NCBI RefSeq assembly: GCF_038593855.1
Contig: NZ_CP151996.1
Location: 4,278,001 to 4,342,000 of the forward strand
Origin: Lysinibacillus sp. FSL M8-0337
Lineage (GTDB): Bacteria; Bacillota; Bacilli; Bacillales_A; Planococcaceae
Direction: 5' to 3'
DNA length: 64,000 bases
A program made the translations under genes and the position numbers. Positions 16,733 to 26,446 of the stretch are shown here, one piece after another. The stretch's first letter is position 1. The number at the start of each line of letters is the position of its first letter. Under the pieces are notes generated by a model. It ran no database searches. It was not told where the DNA came from and saw only the letters and a list, made by a program, of their open reading frames with translations.

Positions 16733-18053
16733 TCCCATTGAAACAAGACCCTTAAGACCATTATTTCTTTCTTATTTGTTCCCAGCGATGATTGGTATGC
16801 TACTGATGTCAGTAAATATTTTAGTCGATGGTATTTTTGTCAGTCATGGCGTTGGCCCAACTGCTCTAGCAGGCGTCAATATTGCCGTTCCGATTTTCTC
16901 CATCTTATTATCCATATCTCTGTGGATTGGTATGGGCGGTGCAACATTGTACTCCATTTCACTTGGAGAAGGTAATAAAAAACGCGCACATCAACTTTTT
17001 ACACTTTCGTTTACAACGATGCTGGCGGTAGTTTTAACTTTAGTGCTACTACTTTTATTAAATTTAAAGGAAATTGCCTATATTTTTGGGGCAAGTGATG
17101 TGACTTATCCTTATGTCCAAGAATACTTGCATGTCATTTTGTTATTCGGTGTCTTTTACACAATCGAAAATTTATTAAGCATTTTCATTCGAAACGATGG
17201 AAACCCAAAGCTTGCCATGATGGGTTTAATCACAACATCTATTTTAAATATCCTTTTAAACTACGTATTTATTTTCGTACTCCATTATGGTGTAAAGGGT
17301 TGCGCGTTAGCAACAGCAATCTCTACTATCATCGGTATGTCGGTACTATGTCTCCATTTCTTCCGAAAGCAGTCTGAATTAAAATTTGTCTCTACTTTTT
17401 TCAACGTATCCGATTTGAAAAAAATATTCGCCATCGGTTTACCTAGCTTTATTGTAGAAGCTTCCATGGCGTTAATCGTGATTTTATATAATGTATCGTT
17501 TCTGCACTATTTAGGAGCAAACGGTGTGACAGCCTATGCAATGGTTAACTATATTCATACGGTATTATTAACTGTGTTCTTAGGCATTGGTATGGCACTC
17601 CAACCTCTAGTCAGTTACCACCACGGTGCCAGATTAAAAAAACGTTTACTCGAGCTTTTGAAGATTGGCTTAGCTACCGCTCTTATACTCGGTTTAAGCA
17701 TTGCCATTATTGCGATGCTATTTCCTTCTCAATTAATGGAACTGTTTGGGGATAGTAAAATTGAAATTCGCACAATGGCAACGCAAGGCTTTGTCCATTT
17801 TGCAATTGGCTACGTTTTCTTAGGTATGAATATGGTGCTTGCAGAATTTTTCCAATCCATTGAAAAAATTCGTCTTGCAACAACGATTATGTTACTACGC
17901 AGTATCATTCTATTTATTCCAGCACTCCTCTTGCTACCTAAATTATTCGGCGCGCAAGCAATTTGGTGGACTTTCCCGGTTGCTGAAGGCATTACAGCAT
18001 TGCTCATTCTCTTATTTATTAAAAGAAAGCCACGCGCGTTTTATTCAAACTAG
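16719..18053 (+). CDS. MATE-family multidrug efflux transporter
   Basis: A 444-aa membrane protein with about 12 helices in two related halves (LVDGIFVSHGVGPTALAGVNI in the first, an equivalent GANGVTAYAMVNYIHTVLL in the second). Matches the MATE family that exports cationic drugs by Na+ or H+ antiport. Translationally coupled to the GNAT gene upstream and presumably induced through the MerR-type regulator. Ends close to a terminator shared with the convergent gene. Confidence 0.88.
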   Translation: MTTINPIETRPLRPLFLSYLFPAMIGMLLMSVNILVDGIFVSHGVGPTALAGVNIAVPIFSILLSISLWIGMGGATLYSISLGEGNKKRAHQLFTLSFTTMLAVVLTLVLLLLLNLKEIAYIFGASDVTYPYVQEYLHVILLFGVFYTIENLLSIFIRNDGNPKLAMMGLITTSILNILLNYVFIFVLHYGVKGCALATAISTIIGMSVLCLHFFRKQSELKFVSTFFNVSDLKKIFAIGLPSFIVEASMALIVILYNVSFLHYLGANGVTAYAMVNYIHTVLLTVFLGIGMALQPLVSYHHGARLKKRLLELLKIGLATALILGLSIAIIAMLFPSQLMELFGDSKIEIRTMATQGFVHFAIGYVFLGMNMVLAEFFQSIEKIRLATTIMLLRSIILFIPALLLLPKLFGAQAIWWTFPVAEGITALLILLFIKRKPRAFYSN

Positions 18054-18082
18054 TGGGTAGATTGTTGGCGTGCCTGGTACCT

Positions 18083-18120
18083 AAAAAGGAAGCATGCGCA
18101 TAAAGCGATGCTTCCTTTTA
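18083..18120. terminator. Bidirectional terminator
   Basis: Stem AAAAGGAAGCAT / ATGCTTCCTTTT between the MATE gene and the convergent AI-2E family gene. Confidence 0.88.
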
Positions 18121-18122
18121 GT

Positions 18123-19166
18123 TTACTTATGTTCATTGATAGCTATAGATTGTTTGGTTTCCTCCTCTAAAGACGTTACACCTAAAATATCGAGCAGGAA
18201 CATAAACAATGGAATACCGATAATTAATCCCCATACCCCGAGGAATTGCTCAGAGAATAGGATGACGATAAATGTATAAAAAATAGGAAGATTTGTTTTG
18301 GCAGACATAAGCTTTGGATTTAAGAAATAAGCCTCAATCGCATGCAACACCACGACAATAATCAGAATGTAAGCAATGTACATCGGTCCACCTATGCTAT
18401 AAGCAATAATGCTAAGCGGGACTAATGAAATAATTACCCCTGCTACAGGAATTAAACCAAGAATAAAAAGCATTATTCCTAGTGCAATTAAGTGTGGGAA
18501 GCCCATGATAGAAAGAGCAATTACGGATAAAACACAGTTTACTGCAGCAATGATAAATTGCGCTTCAATTACTTTTCCAAAAGAACGAATAAATATTTTA
18601 GAGAAATATGTTAACTCGTCGTAAAGCGGACCAATTTTACTATCTTTAAATTTTGCAGTAAATTCAATAATTCGTTTCTTCTCCAAAAGGATGAACAAAC
18701 TTAAAATAAGTGCAATGAACACGTGCAAAATGACTTTCCCAATGTTCGTTAAATTTTTTAACGTAAGGTCAACACCTTGTTCTAAATATTTTCCGAGTTC
18801 AATTTTCTCAAATGTCGGAGCCAAATATCTCGCAACCTCATTATCGTTCGGATTGAGATTAAAAGCTGCAATCAAATCAAAAAGCTGTGTAATTTGTTGG
18901 GTCACAACCGGCAAATACTTATAGATAACTGCAATAATCGCTGCCACAAGTAAGAGGTAAAGGGAGACAATCATCGCTTTTTCATTAATGGGTGCGATTC
19001 GTTTAAACTCTTTTGTCGCCTTAGTAGAAAGCTCATTCATTAAGTAGGTTATAATGAATGTCAGAAGAATAAGGTTAATCATACTCCGCATTAAATAAAG
19101 TGCAACAGCGATCCCAGCTAGAATAACAAAACGTTTAAATCCATTACTTCGAAAAAAATTACTCAT
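18123..19166 (-). CDS. AI-2E family membrane transporter
   Basis: A 347-aa protein with about eight hydrophobic helices and the family features: an N-terminal helix pair, a long soluble loop (about 75-135), and a C-terminal ALGIMLFILGLIPVAGVIISL and LNPKLMSAKTNLPIFYTF. The family (YueF, PerM, TqsA) includes Na+/H+ antiporters and proposed autoinducer-2 exporters, so the name does not fix the substrate. Start at ATG (MSNFFRS), 8 nt after AAGGAG. Monocistronic. Confidence 0.83.
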   Translation of the reverse strand: MSNFFRSNGFKRFVILAGIAVALYLMRSMINLILLTFIITYLMNELSTKATKEFKRIAPINEKAMIVSLYLLLVAAIIAVIYKYLPVVTQQITQLFDLIAAFNLNPNDNEVARYLAPTFEKIELGKYLEQGVDLTLKNLTNIGKVILHVFIALILSLFILLEKKRIIEFTAKFKDSKIGPLYDELTYFSKIFIRSFGKVIEAQFIIAAVNCVLSVIALSIMGFPHLIALGIMLFILGLIPVAGVIISLVPLSIIAYSIGGPMYIAYILIIVVVLHAIEAYFLNPKLMSAKTNLPIFYTFIVILFSEQFLGVWGLIIGIPLFMFLLDILGVTSLEEETKQSIAINEHK

Positions 19167-19612
19167 GCATTCACTCCTTCTACAAAACGGCTTCGCTGCC
19201 TCTACTGCCAACTTACAGAACGCGAAATATATTAAGCAAGTAGAAAAAATTATTAGTTATCAATATTTATCATTTTCATGGTCCTTTGAGTTTAGGGGGA
19301 TAAAAACCTCTGTTTAGAAGCGTGTTTCCATTACTCTATTGAATAAAACCAGTTTGGTGTTCTCTTCATCAACAACCCTATTTCTAGAAGTTCAATCCAT
19401 TGTACATAGATTTTTTACACTTTTCGAATTAGAATGAAAGACAATACGATTAATGTGTATTGAAAGCTACATCAGCGTTATAGCCAAAATTTTAATAATT
19501 CTATTATACCCTTATAAACTATCATATCCAAAGCAACTTCTTTTGTTTTATGTTAATTTCAGTACGAAATTTCAGAAGTATCTCCAAATTAGAATAGGTA
19601 AGGAATGATTCG
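19167..19612. other. Intergenic region, no gene seen
   Basis: About 445 nt of AT-rich sequence between divergent genes. I found no ORF with an RBS, no strong hairpin and no recognisable operator. Confidence 0.45.
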
Positions 19613-20005
19613 ATGAAAATCTCAAGAAATCCAAAAGAAATTCACCCGCCTGTAGCTCCATATGTACACCAAATTGAAATAACTGGTCCAAACAGATGGC
19701 TCACATTTTCAGGTCAAATCGGAATGGCGTTAGACGGAACTGTGCCCGAAGATCCAATCATTCAATTGCAACTAGCGCTTAACAATATTAAAAAAAATCT
19801 TGAGTGTGCTGGCATGACTGTTGCTGATTTAACAAAGGTCGTATTTTATTTAGTTGGAGAATTTGACACAGCTCAAAGAAAGCACGTGATGCGTGACTTT
19901 TTTGGAGATCATTGTCCTTGTATGACAATGCTATATGTAGTAGCACTTGCTTCGCCAGTATTAAAAGTAGAAATTGATGCTTGGGCATGTCAGGAAATGA
20001 TATAA
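19613..20005 (+). CDS. RidA (YjgF/UK114) family protein
   Basis: A 130-aa RidA-fold protein (SGQIGMALDGTVPEDPIIQLQLAL, then MTVADLTKVVFYLV). Canonical RidA hydrolyses reactive enamine/imine intermediates of PLP enzymes and uses an Arg near position 105 in a NPxxR motif. That Arg is not evident here (CPCMTMLYVVALASPVLKVEID), so this is more likely a non-RidA subgroup (Rid3-7 type) of different activity. RBS GTAAGGA. Monocistronic with a downstream hairpin. Confidence 0.78.
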   Translation: MKISRNPKEIHPPVAPYVHQIEITGPNRWLTFSGQIGMALDGTVPEDPIIQLQLALNNIKKNLECAGMTVADLTKVVFYLVGEFDTAQRKHVMRDFFGDHCPCMTMLYVVALASPVLKVEIDAWACQEMI

Positions 20006-20044
20006 AAGGTGAAAGAGGATTTATCCATTTAAGAAACAGGAAAT

Positions 20045-20090
20045 GCTCGTGAATGGTTCGACTATTTTCTGTAGTAAGCCATTCACGAGC
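20045..20090. terminator. Hairpin after the Rid-family gene
   Basis: 12-bp stem GCTCGTGAATGG / CCATTCACGAGC with a 22-nt loop. It lies between two convergent genes. The T-tract is weak, so efficiency is uncertain. Confidence 0.65.
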
Positions 20091-20123
20091 TATATATCTT
20101 CCCGAAAAATTTCCTTATTCACT

Positions 20124-20732
20124 TTATTGAGGACGTTCTATGTCAAAAATATCGCCGATTTTTGCGTAACTCGCTCCAGCTAATCGGCTCACCGCCTTTA
20201 ACGCGCTAGCATCTATTCGTCCTTCCTGATAAATCACATCATCTAAATGGAATTGTACAATTTCGCCAATAAATAAATCGCCCGTCTGCTCTTCTTTATT
20301 CATTAAAGGAATACTTTGTACTAAGCGACATTCCATTCGGACTTTGGCCTCTTTAACACCCGGCACATTAATACGTTGACTGTCGATTACTGTAAAGTTA
20401 GCTCTTTCAATTTCACTCTCTGTTACCGGCAAAGAAGCAGCTGTTTCATTTACCTGGTTAACATTATCCTCATCTACAATATGCACAACAAATTGTTCTT
20501 GATACAAAATATGACGAGCGGTATCCTTTAAGCGCCCTGTTGCTCTTTGAATTGCTAGGGAAATCATCGGTGGATTCGATGACACGATATTAAAGTAACT
20601 AAACGGTGCGCCATTTATAATGCCCTGCTCGGACAAAGTCGTTACAAAAGCAACAGGTCTAGGAATAATGCTGCCAACTAATAATTTATAGTTTTCACGT
20701 TCTGTATTTTTCTTCGGATCAATTGAAATCAA
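20124..20732 (-). CDS. Flavin reductase-like FMN-binding protein
   Basis: A 202-aa protein of the flavin reductase-like (DIM6/NTAB) family: NYKLLVGSIIPRPVAFVTTLSEQG at the start, NGAPFSYFNIVSSNPPMISLAI, and a C-terminal LFIGEIVQFHLDD. These proteins bind FMN and reduce flavin or act as flavoredoxins. It begins with TTG after AAGGGGAGGG, 18 nt downstream of the dioxygenase gene, so they form one operon. Given the operator, a role in quinone or aromatic electrophile detoxification is likely. Confidence 0.82.
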   Translation of the reverse strand: MISIDPKKNTERENYKLLVGSIIPRPVAFVTTLSEQGIINGAPFSYFNIVSSNPPMISLAIQRATGRLKDTARHILYQEQFVVHIVDEDNVNQVNETAASLPVTESEIERANFTVIDSQRINVPGVKEAKVRMECRLVQSIPLMNKEEQTGDLFIGEIVQFHLDDVIYQEGRIDASALKAVSRLAGASYAKIGDIFDIERPQ

Positions 20733-20750
20733 ACAACTTGCCCTCCCCTT

Positions 20751-21692
20751 TTATTCATCTAATGAACGTACTTGAATCGGGATTAACGCGCTTTCTAACT
20801 GTTCTCGATGTTGTTCATATTGCAACGGTAACATTAATTGACTACCCATTGTCTCCAATGTTTCATCATGCGCGAATCCTGGTGGATCTGTCGCAATTTC
20901 AAATAAAATTTCACCTGCTTCACGGAAATAAATAGCGTTAAAATAGTTACGATCCTTTATTTCTGTCACATGTTGCCCATGATTCATCACATACTCTTGC
21001 CACGCTAAATGATCTGCATTATCCTTTGCTCTCCAAGCAATATGATGGACTGTACCGACCCCCATGTGACCACGTACGCCTGATACCGTTTTTAAGTCTA
21101 TAATATTTCCGATATCAGCGCTTGCTTTGAATCGAGCATAATCGCCTTCTGTTGCAATTTTTTCAAGCCCCATCACATCTCGTAATACCTTTTCTGTTTC
21201 TTGTGGATGGCTTGAATAAAGCGTTGCACCACCAAAACCTTTAATAGCAACTTCTGGTGTAACTTCACCAAATGTCCAATTATTTCGTTCACCTTCTGCA
21301 CGTGCGACTAATTCAATATGAAGCCCATGTGGATCATCGAATTGAACAACTTGCTCTCCAAAGCGTTCGGCTTTTTTAAATGGAACAGAAAATTTTGCAA
21401 GACGATGAATCCAGAAAGGTAGTGCTCCTTCTGGTACAACGTATGTTGTTACACCAACTTGACCGTCGCCGATACGCCCTTGATAAGCATTTGGCCAAGG
21501 AAAGAACGTAATAATTGTTCCTGGCTTCCCAGCATTGTTACCAAAATAAAGATGATACGTGCCTGGGTCATCAAAGTTGACTGTTTGTTTTACTAACCTT
21601 AAACCTAAAACCCCCGCATAAAAATCAATATTCTCTTGTGGATGCCCTACAATGGCTGTTATATGGTGAATTCCTTCTGTATGTTTGCTCAT
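20751..21692 (-). CDS. Ring-cleaving (extradiol) dioxygenase, MhqO/MhqA-like
   Basis: A 313-aa protein made of two tandem VOC modules (GIHHITAIVGHPQENIDFYAGVLGLRLV first; TVHHIAWRAKDNADHLAWQEYV second), with metal ligands His in GIHHI and VHHIAW and Glu in ILFEIATDPPGF. It matches the glyoxalase-type hydroquinone dioxygenases MhqA and MhqO of B. subtilis (about 312-316 aa), which open catechol or hydroquinone rings. First gene of an operon with the flavin reductase. An MhqR-like operator lies upstream at 21812-21827. Confidence 0.88.
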   Translation of the reverse strand: MSKHTEGIHHITAIVGHPQENIDFYAGVLGLRLVKQTVNFDDPGTYHLYFGNNAGKPGTIITFFPWPNAYQGRIGDGQVGVTTYVVPEGALPFWIHRLAKFSVPFKKAERFGEQVVQFDDPHGLHIELVARAEGERNNWTFGEVTPEVAIKGFGGATLYSSHPQETEKVLRDVMGLEKIATEGDYARFKASADIGNIIDLKTVSGVRGHMGVGTVHHIAWRAKDNADHLAWQEYVMNHGQHVTEIKDRNYFNAIYFREAGEILFEIATDPPGFAHDETLETMGSQLMLPLQYEQHREQLESALIPIQVRSLDE

Positions 21693-21796
21693 AGTAACAA
21701 CTTCCCTTCATAAATAAATATTCTCTTTGTATATGTTTTCTAACTACATGCTACTTCAAACTTCTAATAAAAGAATAATTTGCATATTCGATTTTT

Positions 21797-21827
21797 ATCT
21801 CGAATTAATATATCTTGAATTCGAGAT
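21797..21827 (-). promoter_or_regulatory. MhqR-like operator with an extra half site
   Basis: Positions 21812-21827 read ATCTTGAATTCGAGAT, one base from the palindrome ATCTCGAATTCGAGAT that I recall as the MhqR box. A separate half site ATCTCGAATT is at 21797-21806, so arms ATCTCGAATT and AATTCGAGAT also form a wider 10-bp inverted repeat. MhqR is a MarR-type repressor released by quinones. No mhqR gene is in this window. Confidence 0.82.
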
Positions 21828-21892
21828 GATTATAACACGTAAATTTTAATTTCGTCAATATATCATCAAATAATTGATTTTAAGCTTGGCAT

Positions 21893-21935
21893 AGTAAAAG
21901 CAGAGCTGCTATACATCAACAACTCTGCTTCTACT
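21893..21935 (-). terminator. Terminator after the cupin gene
   Basis: Stem AGTAGAAGCAGAG / CTCTGCTTTTACT on the minus strand, 20 nt after the cupin stop codon. Confidence 0.8.
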
Positions 21936-21955
21936 ATGAAAAATTATTATCGTGA

Positions 21956-22519
21956 TTAATTGTGTTGACCATAGCCTCCATGCGAAGCCATTGCATCCGC
22001 CTTTGTAGCATGGACAGTTCCTAATGGATGGTTAGGAGGAGCATAGATTGAAAACAGCTTTAATGGCACATTCCCTATATTGGTTAAATTATGCCAAGTT
22101 CCAGCAGGTATTACGATCGCGTAATCATCATGGACATTTTGTGTAAAGCTTAAATTTTCTTTACTCGACCCCATTTGTACAGTCCCATGCCCTTGTTCAA
22201 TATAGACAAACTGATCGACATGTGGATGCATTTCTAAACCTACATCCTCACCAATATTGAGGCTCATTAACGTAATTTGCAAATGGCTTCCTGTCCATAG
22301 AGCAGTACGGTACGTATTGTTCCGCTTCGTTGCCTCCTCCATATTTACAACAAAAGGCTGTTGCCCATAATCGGTACTCATTTGACTGTTATTTCCGTTG
22401 ACAGCTTGATATGGATAGGCACTATTCGGTAGTACTACTTCATATGGAGCAGGCCAGTGAACAGACTGATTTCCATAGCTATACATTGGTATATTGGCAT
22501 AATAAGGAGCATAGTACAT
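21956..22519 (-). CDS. Cupin-domain protein
   Basis: A 187-aa protein with a Tyr/Pro/Asn-rich head (residues 1-55) and a single cupin barrel. Cupin motif 1 is EMHPHVDQFVYIEQG-type (metal-binding His and Glu) and motif 2 is PAGTWHNLTNIG. Similar cupins are common in Bacillales; the Tyr-rich head recalls spore-coat proteins. It lies 114 nt after the last siderophore synthetase on the same strand, so read-through is possible, but it has its own RBS (GAGAGGA) and no obvious siderophore role. Confidence 0.75.
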   Translation of the reverse strand: MYYAPYYANIPMYSYGNQSVHWPAPYEVVLPNSAYPYQAVNGNNSQMSTDYGQQPFVVNMEEATKRNNTYRTALWTGSHLQITLMSLNIGEDVGLEMHPHVDQFVYIEQGHGTVQMGSSKENLSFTQNVHDDYAIVIPAGTWHNLTNIGNVPLKLFSIYAPPNHPLGTVHATKADAMASHGGYGQHN

Positions 22520-22633
22520 TTTCTCAATCCTCTCACAGATTCTAAAATTATTCTATGCAACTTATTGTCAGAATGTACCCAATCGTAGGAGAATATGCAA
22601 AATCCCAACCAATTTTGAGCAATATAATTCACA

Positions 22634-24457
22634 TTATAAATTCCAAAATGGATTATACCCTTGCCCTTTTCCAGAAGGCATCGCCCCTGGCACACCATCC
22701 GCCTCTAACAGCGGACGAATAATCAGTTTTACTGGCCATTGTTGTTGCTCAAATAAAACTTTCCATAACCTTACTTTATCTGCTGCTGGAATATCAACAA
22801 CTGTTACAGCCTTCATTAACGCCTGCTTCGTCGTATACCATAAAGTTCGCTCAGAAATAGAATATACTTGTGCAAGTGCCTCCATAATGGAAGCTAAATT
22901 TACTTGTGTCCCTAATGATTGGATATAAAAAATTAGCTTCTCCACACTTTCGTTATATAAACTGTTGGAATAACCTGGTCGAATATAATACTGTGGATCT
23001 TGAATATTATGGCGTTCTAAATAAGGCATATGAAGACGTACGGAGTCATGGTCTCTGAACAATAAACGATGGATTTGATTATTTTTTAATACCAGACAGC
23101 AATTTTGACCATGTATTTCAGGCAAAACCCCTACTTTGAATAATCGCATGGCAATTTCATAAAACATCGTTACCATTTCTGTATAAAAATCAATTACTTG
23201 CTGTTTTGTTAAAGGCTGGCCGAATAGTTCATCTAAATAATGATGACCTTTTAAATTTACGGCTAAAGATGACATAGGAATGATTTTATAGTTCTCATCT
23301 AATAGCTGCTTTGGATAAATGCGTATTTGCGCCGCTAGATGACGGGGATGGTCATCAAAAAGCCCCATTGTTTCAGGCATATACCCCCACCAATTTTGTT
23401 CTTCGCATAAAATAACCTTTTCCGTTAATATAGGGTCGCAAGAAATGGCTTGTCGTAGCAACTTTTCACCTGCTAGACCATTTAACAACTTAACAACAGG
23501 CAAATATCTCGATGCACCTAAAGAGAGTACACTTACTGGTAGTTTTAGCATCCTGCTTGACGGTTGATTAAAAGCTAAAGAACGGAAGGATGAAGTGGCA
23601 CACAAATCGCCTGCTTTTGCTGTTAATATAACCATCGTTCCATCAGCTAGCTCCTGCTGAAAATCTTTTAAAATAATGTTTTGTAACTGCCATGGATGCA
23701 CAGGCATCATCGTGTATTCACTTTGCCGTAAACCTCGTCGTTCAAATTCTTGCGTTATTTCATACTTTTGCTTGTCCTCAAGTAAATCAAAACATTGGAT
23801 AGGTGTTTGTTCATTACCTTTTACGATCACATCATGACGAATGGCGACCCAACGAAGCGAAATGGGTTGATCAAATTCCGCCATATATTGTTGATAATCT
23901 TGCGCTGAAAATCCTATCTTAGCCTTTGCAAGTGGATGAAATGGACGATCTCGAAACGAAGCAATCAGCTCTCCTTTGACATGCCATTGGTAGGCTGTTT
24001 GAGGAGCTGATGCATCATAATTATTCATTTGTTCTATACTCAATGTTAATTGCTCAACAGCTACTATTAGGCCCTTTAAGAAATCTGCCACTGCTGGATG
24101 CTGGTAGGCTTTGGCAGAGAGACTAGTCTGCAAAATGGATGTGGCAAGCTCTTCAATTGAAACGATTAACTGCCATTGCCCAGCCACTTGTCGATAAATA
24201 GGAGAATGACGCACCCATTGCTCACCCTGCTTAAAGCTTTTTTCAACAAGAAAGCAAAAGTTTCCTATATAGACCTCTACCTCATGTGATTGATAGTGTG
24301 CAAATAAAGCGCCTATTTCTTTCGTTACATCTTGTAGGGATTGCTTTGAATACGTATCCCCGTTAAAGAACTGTTCGACTAAAAATGCATCCATTAAGTC
24401 CTTCATAATAATTTGTGTAGCTCTGTCACTTGCTGATACACTTTGCTGTACAATCAT
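22634..24457 (-). CDS. NIS siderophore synthetase (IucA/IucC family), last in the operon (SbnC-like by position)
   Basis: A 607-aa NRPS-independent siderophore synthetase. Family landmarks are a substrate/ATP segment HPLAKAKIGF, MMPVHPWQLQN, the TSSFRSLAF loop, KLPVSVLSLGASRYLP and a C-terminal EIHGQNCCLVLKNNQIHRLLFRDHD, with a FhuF-like tail. These enzymes adenylate a carboxylate (citrate or 2-oxoglutarate) and join it to an amine or alcohol. It overlaps the decarboxylase gene by 4 nt (ATGA), RBS GAAGGAGG. By analogy to SbnC it would perform the last condensation, perhaps with 2-oxoglutarate; that is inference. Confidence 0.87.
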   Translation of the reverse strand: MIVQQSVSASDRATQIIMKDLMDAFLVEQFFNGDTYSKQSLQDVTKEIGALFAHYQSHEVEVYIGNFCFLVEKSFKQGEQWVRHSPIYRQVAGQWQLIVSIEELATSILQTSLSAKAYQHPAVADFLKGLIVAVEQLTLSIEQMNNYDASAPQTAYQWHVKGELIASFRDRPFHPLAKAKIGFSAQDYQQYMAEFDQPISLRWVAIRHDVIVKGNEQTPIQCFDLLEDKQKYEITQEFERRGLRQSEYTMMPVHPWQLQNIILKDFQQELADGTMVILTAKAGDLCATSSFRSLAFNQPSSRMLKLPVSVLSLGASRYLPVVKLLNGLAGEKLLRQAISCDPILTEKVILCEEQNWWGYMPETMGLFDDHPRHLAAQIRIYPKQLLDENYKIIPMSSLAVNLKGHHYLDELFGQPLTKQQVIDFYTEMVTMFYEIAMRLFKVGVLPEIHGQNCCLVLKNNQIHRLLFRDHDSVRLHMPYLERHNIQDPQYYIRPGYSNSLYNESVEKLIFYIQSLGTQVNLASIMEALAQVYSISERTLWYTTKQALMKAVTVVDIPAADKVRLWKVLFEQQQWPVKLIIRPLLEADGVPGAMPSGKGQGYNPFWNL

Positions 24458-25671
24458 TGGATATGTCCTCCTTCGATATAATAAAATGCTGGATGAGGAT
24501 GACCAAGAAAATCATGATGTGAAATTGTCCAACAATATGCACCTGATTTTTCAAAGATGACAATATCCCCTACACGAATGCAAGACATAAAAGCATCTGT
24601 ATGCAATCGATCCTTTGGCGTGCATAATTCCCCAACAAGATGGACCTTCTTATTGTGCAAGCTAGGTCGTTGGAATGGATACGTCCACGTCTCACTAGCA
24701 TAAAGCCGAAATGGTTGATTATGTCCCCATGAGGCTGGCAATCTATTATGATGTGTGCCACCTCTTACAACGGCAAAAAACTGTTGATGGGACTGTTTAA
24801 TATCTAGTATTTCTGTAGCATAAAAGCCATAATCAGCAACGAGAAATCTCCCAGGCTCAAAAAAGAGTTGGATGCCATTTAAATCTTGCAAAATATTACT
24901 AGCTTGTAATAAGGACGTAAATTGTTGCCAGTCAAAAGATGGTCCTTCATTTTCATTATAGGAAACACCAAATCCACCCCCAGCATTCAGTACTTGCACA
25001 TCTAATTGATACAAACGTTTCCATTCAAGTGCTTTTTGCACATAAAGTCGTACCATTTCTACATGTAATGCCGCATGCACATTATTGGATAATGAGTGAA
25101 AATGGAAACCTTTAATTTGTACAAGCTGTAATGGGTCTTGTCGTACAAGTGCAACCGCTTGTTGAATATCTGATTCGTCCAAGCCAAATGGACTGGCTGT
25201 ACCTCCCATCGTAATTTTTGTTTCAGGAAGTGCATTTGTACGTAAATTTATACGCAATAAAATATCGACTTTTTTATTTAATTTTTGTGCGAGCATTTGA
25301 ATACGTCGCAATTCTAATAAACTTTCGACATGAAGATATGTGACCTTTTGACGTATAGCCATCTCCAATTCAGCATCCTTTTTTCCAGGTCCGCCAAATA
25401 AGATTGGTACATCTTCGGACACTGCACGAACATTTTCTAATTCTCCGATGGAGGCGACTTCAAAGCCACGAACATATGGTAAAAGGGCTTTGATGATTCG
25501 TTGATCTGGATTTGCTTTAATCGCATAAAACAAAAATGTTTGCTTTGGCAAAGTTTGAAGCAATTTTTTTACATGTGCTTGAATACCATCTAGGTCGTAA
25601 ATATAAGCACAAACAGGCGCTGTTTTATTAGTATTTAATGATTGAATAACAGCTAGTAACGAATCACTCAT
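24454..25671 (-). CDS. PLP-dependent amino acid decarboxylase, SbnH-like
   Basis: A 405-aa fold-type III PLP enzyme of the Orn/DAP/Arg decarboxylase family. The PLP Lys is K52 in FYAIKANPD, the phosphate loop is NAGGGFGV, and PGRFLVADYGFYATEI and the C-terminal CWTISHHDFLGHPHPAFYYIE follow. SbnH decarboxylates the citryl-diaminopropionate intermediate of staphyloferrin B. AcsE plays the comparable part in achromobactin. Here the available diamine is diaminobutyrate, so the product might contain a 1,3-diaminopropane unit. RBS CAGGAGG; 8-nt overlap with the upstream aldolase gene. Confidence 0.87.
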   Translation of the reverse strand: MSDSLLAVIQSLNTNKTAPVCAYIYDLDGIQAHVKKLLQTLPKQTFLFYAIKANPDQRIIKALLPYVRGFEVASIGELENVRAVSEDVPILFGGPGKKDAELEMAIRQKVTYLHVESLLELRRIQMLAQKLNKKVDILLRINLRTNALPETKITMGGTASPFGLDESDIQQAVALVRQDPLQLVQIKGFHFHSLSNNVHAALHVEMVRLYVQKALEWKRLYQLDVQVLNAGGGFGVSYNENEGPSFDWQQFTSLLQASNILQDLNGIQLFFEPGRFLVADYGFYATEILDIKQSHQQFFAVVRGGTHHNRLPASWGHNQPFRLYASETWTYPFQRPSLHNKKVHLVGELCTPKDRLHTDAFMSCIRVGDIVIFEKSGAYCWTISHHDFLGHPHPAFYYIEGGHIQ

Positions 25672-26446
25672 ATAGACCTCCTGTTATATTTTGATAGTCC
25701 ATCTTCTTTTGTCGATATGCTCGAAACGCTGTATTTCGGTCATCCCCTAGCACAAAGATGCGGACACCTTTTTCAGCCCACCGTCGATGCTGATCCTTCT
25801 CTCTCGAAACAGTCGCATACGGTATATGACACGCTTTTACAATGTCATATAACGCTTCAATAGCATTCTGCACTTGGGGATGTTCAATTTGCCAAGGTAC
25901 GGCTAACGATTGCGATAAATCCGCCGCTCCTTCCAAAACAAACCCGACATGTGGTAGTGATATAATATCCTTACAATTGCGAATGCCTTCTATACTTTCA
26001 ATCATTGGAATAATCATAATTTCTTCATTGGCGGCAGCAATATACTCAGTTAAAGGTTCTTTGGCAAAAGCAGCAGGGCGGCCACTATTTAAACTCCGGT
26101 GCCCAATGGGATGATAATAACTATACTCAATAACCTGTTCGACTTGCTCTTTGCAACTTACATGTGGAATGACAATACCCTGTGCCCCACAATCCAATAC
26201 TTTTAATAGCGAAGTGCGTTCAATTTCTGCAATTCTTACAAGTGGGGTTATATCGAGTAGCTCTGCTGCACGAATCATATTTTCCAATATTTCCAAATCA
26301 ATCGTCGTATGCTCTAAATCAATAATGACAAAATCAAATTCAGCGTGACCAATTAATTCGATTACACTTGGATGAGGAATCGAAACAAATAAACCATACA
26401 CCGTTTGTTGACGTGTTATTTTATCCTTCAACTTATTTTTCTTCAT
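25664..26446 (-). CDS. HpcH/HpaI aldolase-fold citrate synthase, SbnG-like
   Basis: A 260-aa TIM-barrel protein of the HpcH/HpaI class II aldolase family (FVIIDLEHTTIDLEILENMIRAAE, HVSCKEQVEQVIEYSYYHPIGHRS, MIPMIESIEGI). In siderophore operons this family (SbnG) condenses oxaloacetate and acetyl-CoA to citrate and so bypasses the TCA enzyme under iron starvation. It starts inside the 3' end of the preceding synthetase gene and overlaps the decarboxylase gene. Its place between NIS synthetase and decarboxylase is the same as sbnG between sbnF and sbnH. Confidence 0.86.
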   Translation of the reverse strand: MKKNKLKDKITRQQTVYGLFVSIPHPSVIELIGHAEFDFVIIDLEHTTIDLEILENMIRAAELLDITPLVRIAEIERTSLLKVLDCGAQGIVIPHVSCKEQVEQVIEYSYYHPIGHRSLNSGRPAAFAKEPLTEYIAAANEEIMIIPMIESIEGIRNCKDIISLPHVGFVLEGAADLSQSLAVPWQIEHPQVQNAIEALYDIVKACHIPYATVSREKDQHRRWAEKGVRIFVLGDDRNTAFRAYRQKKMDYQNITGGLYE

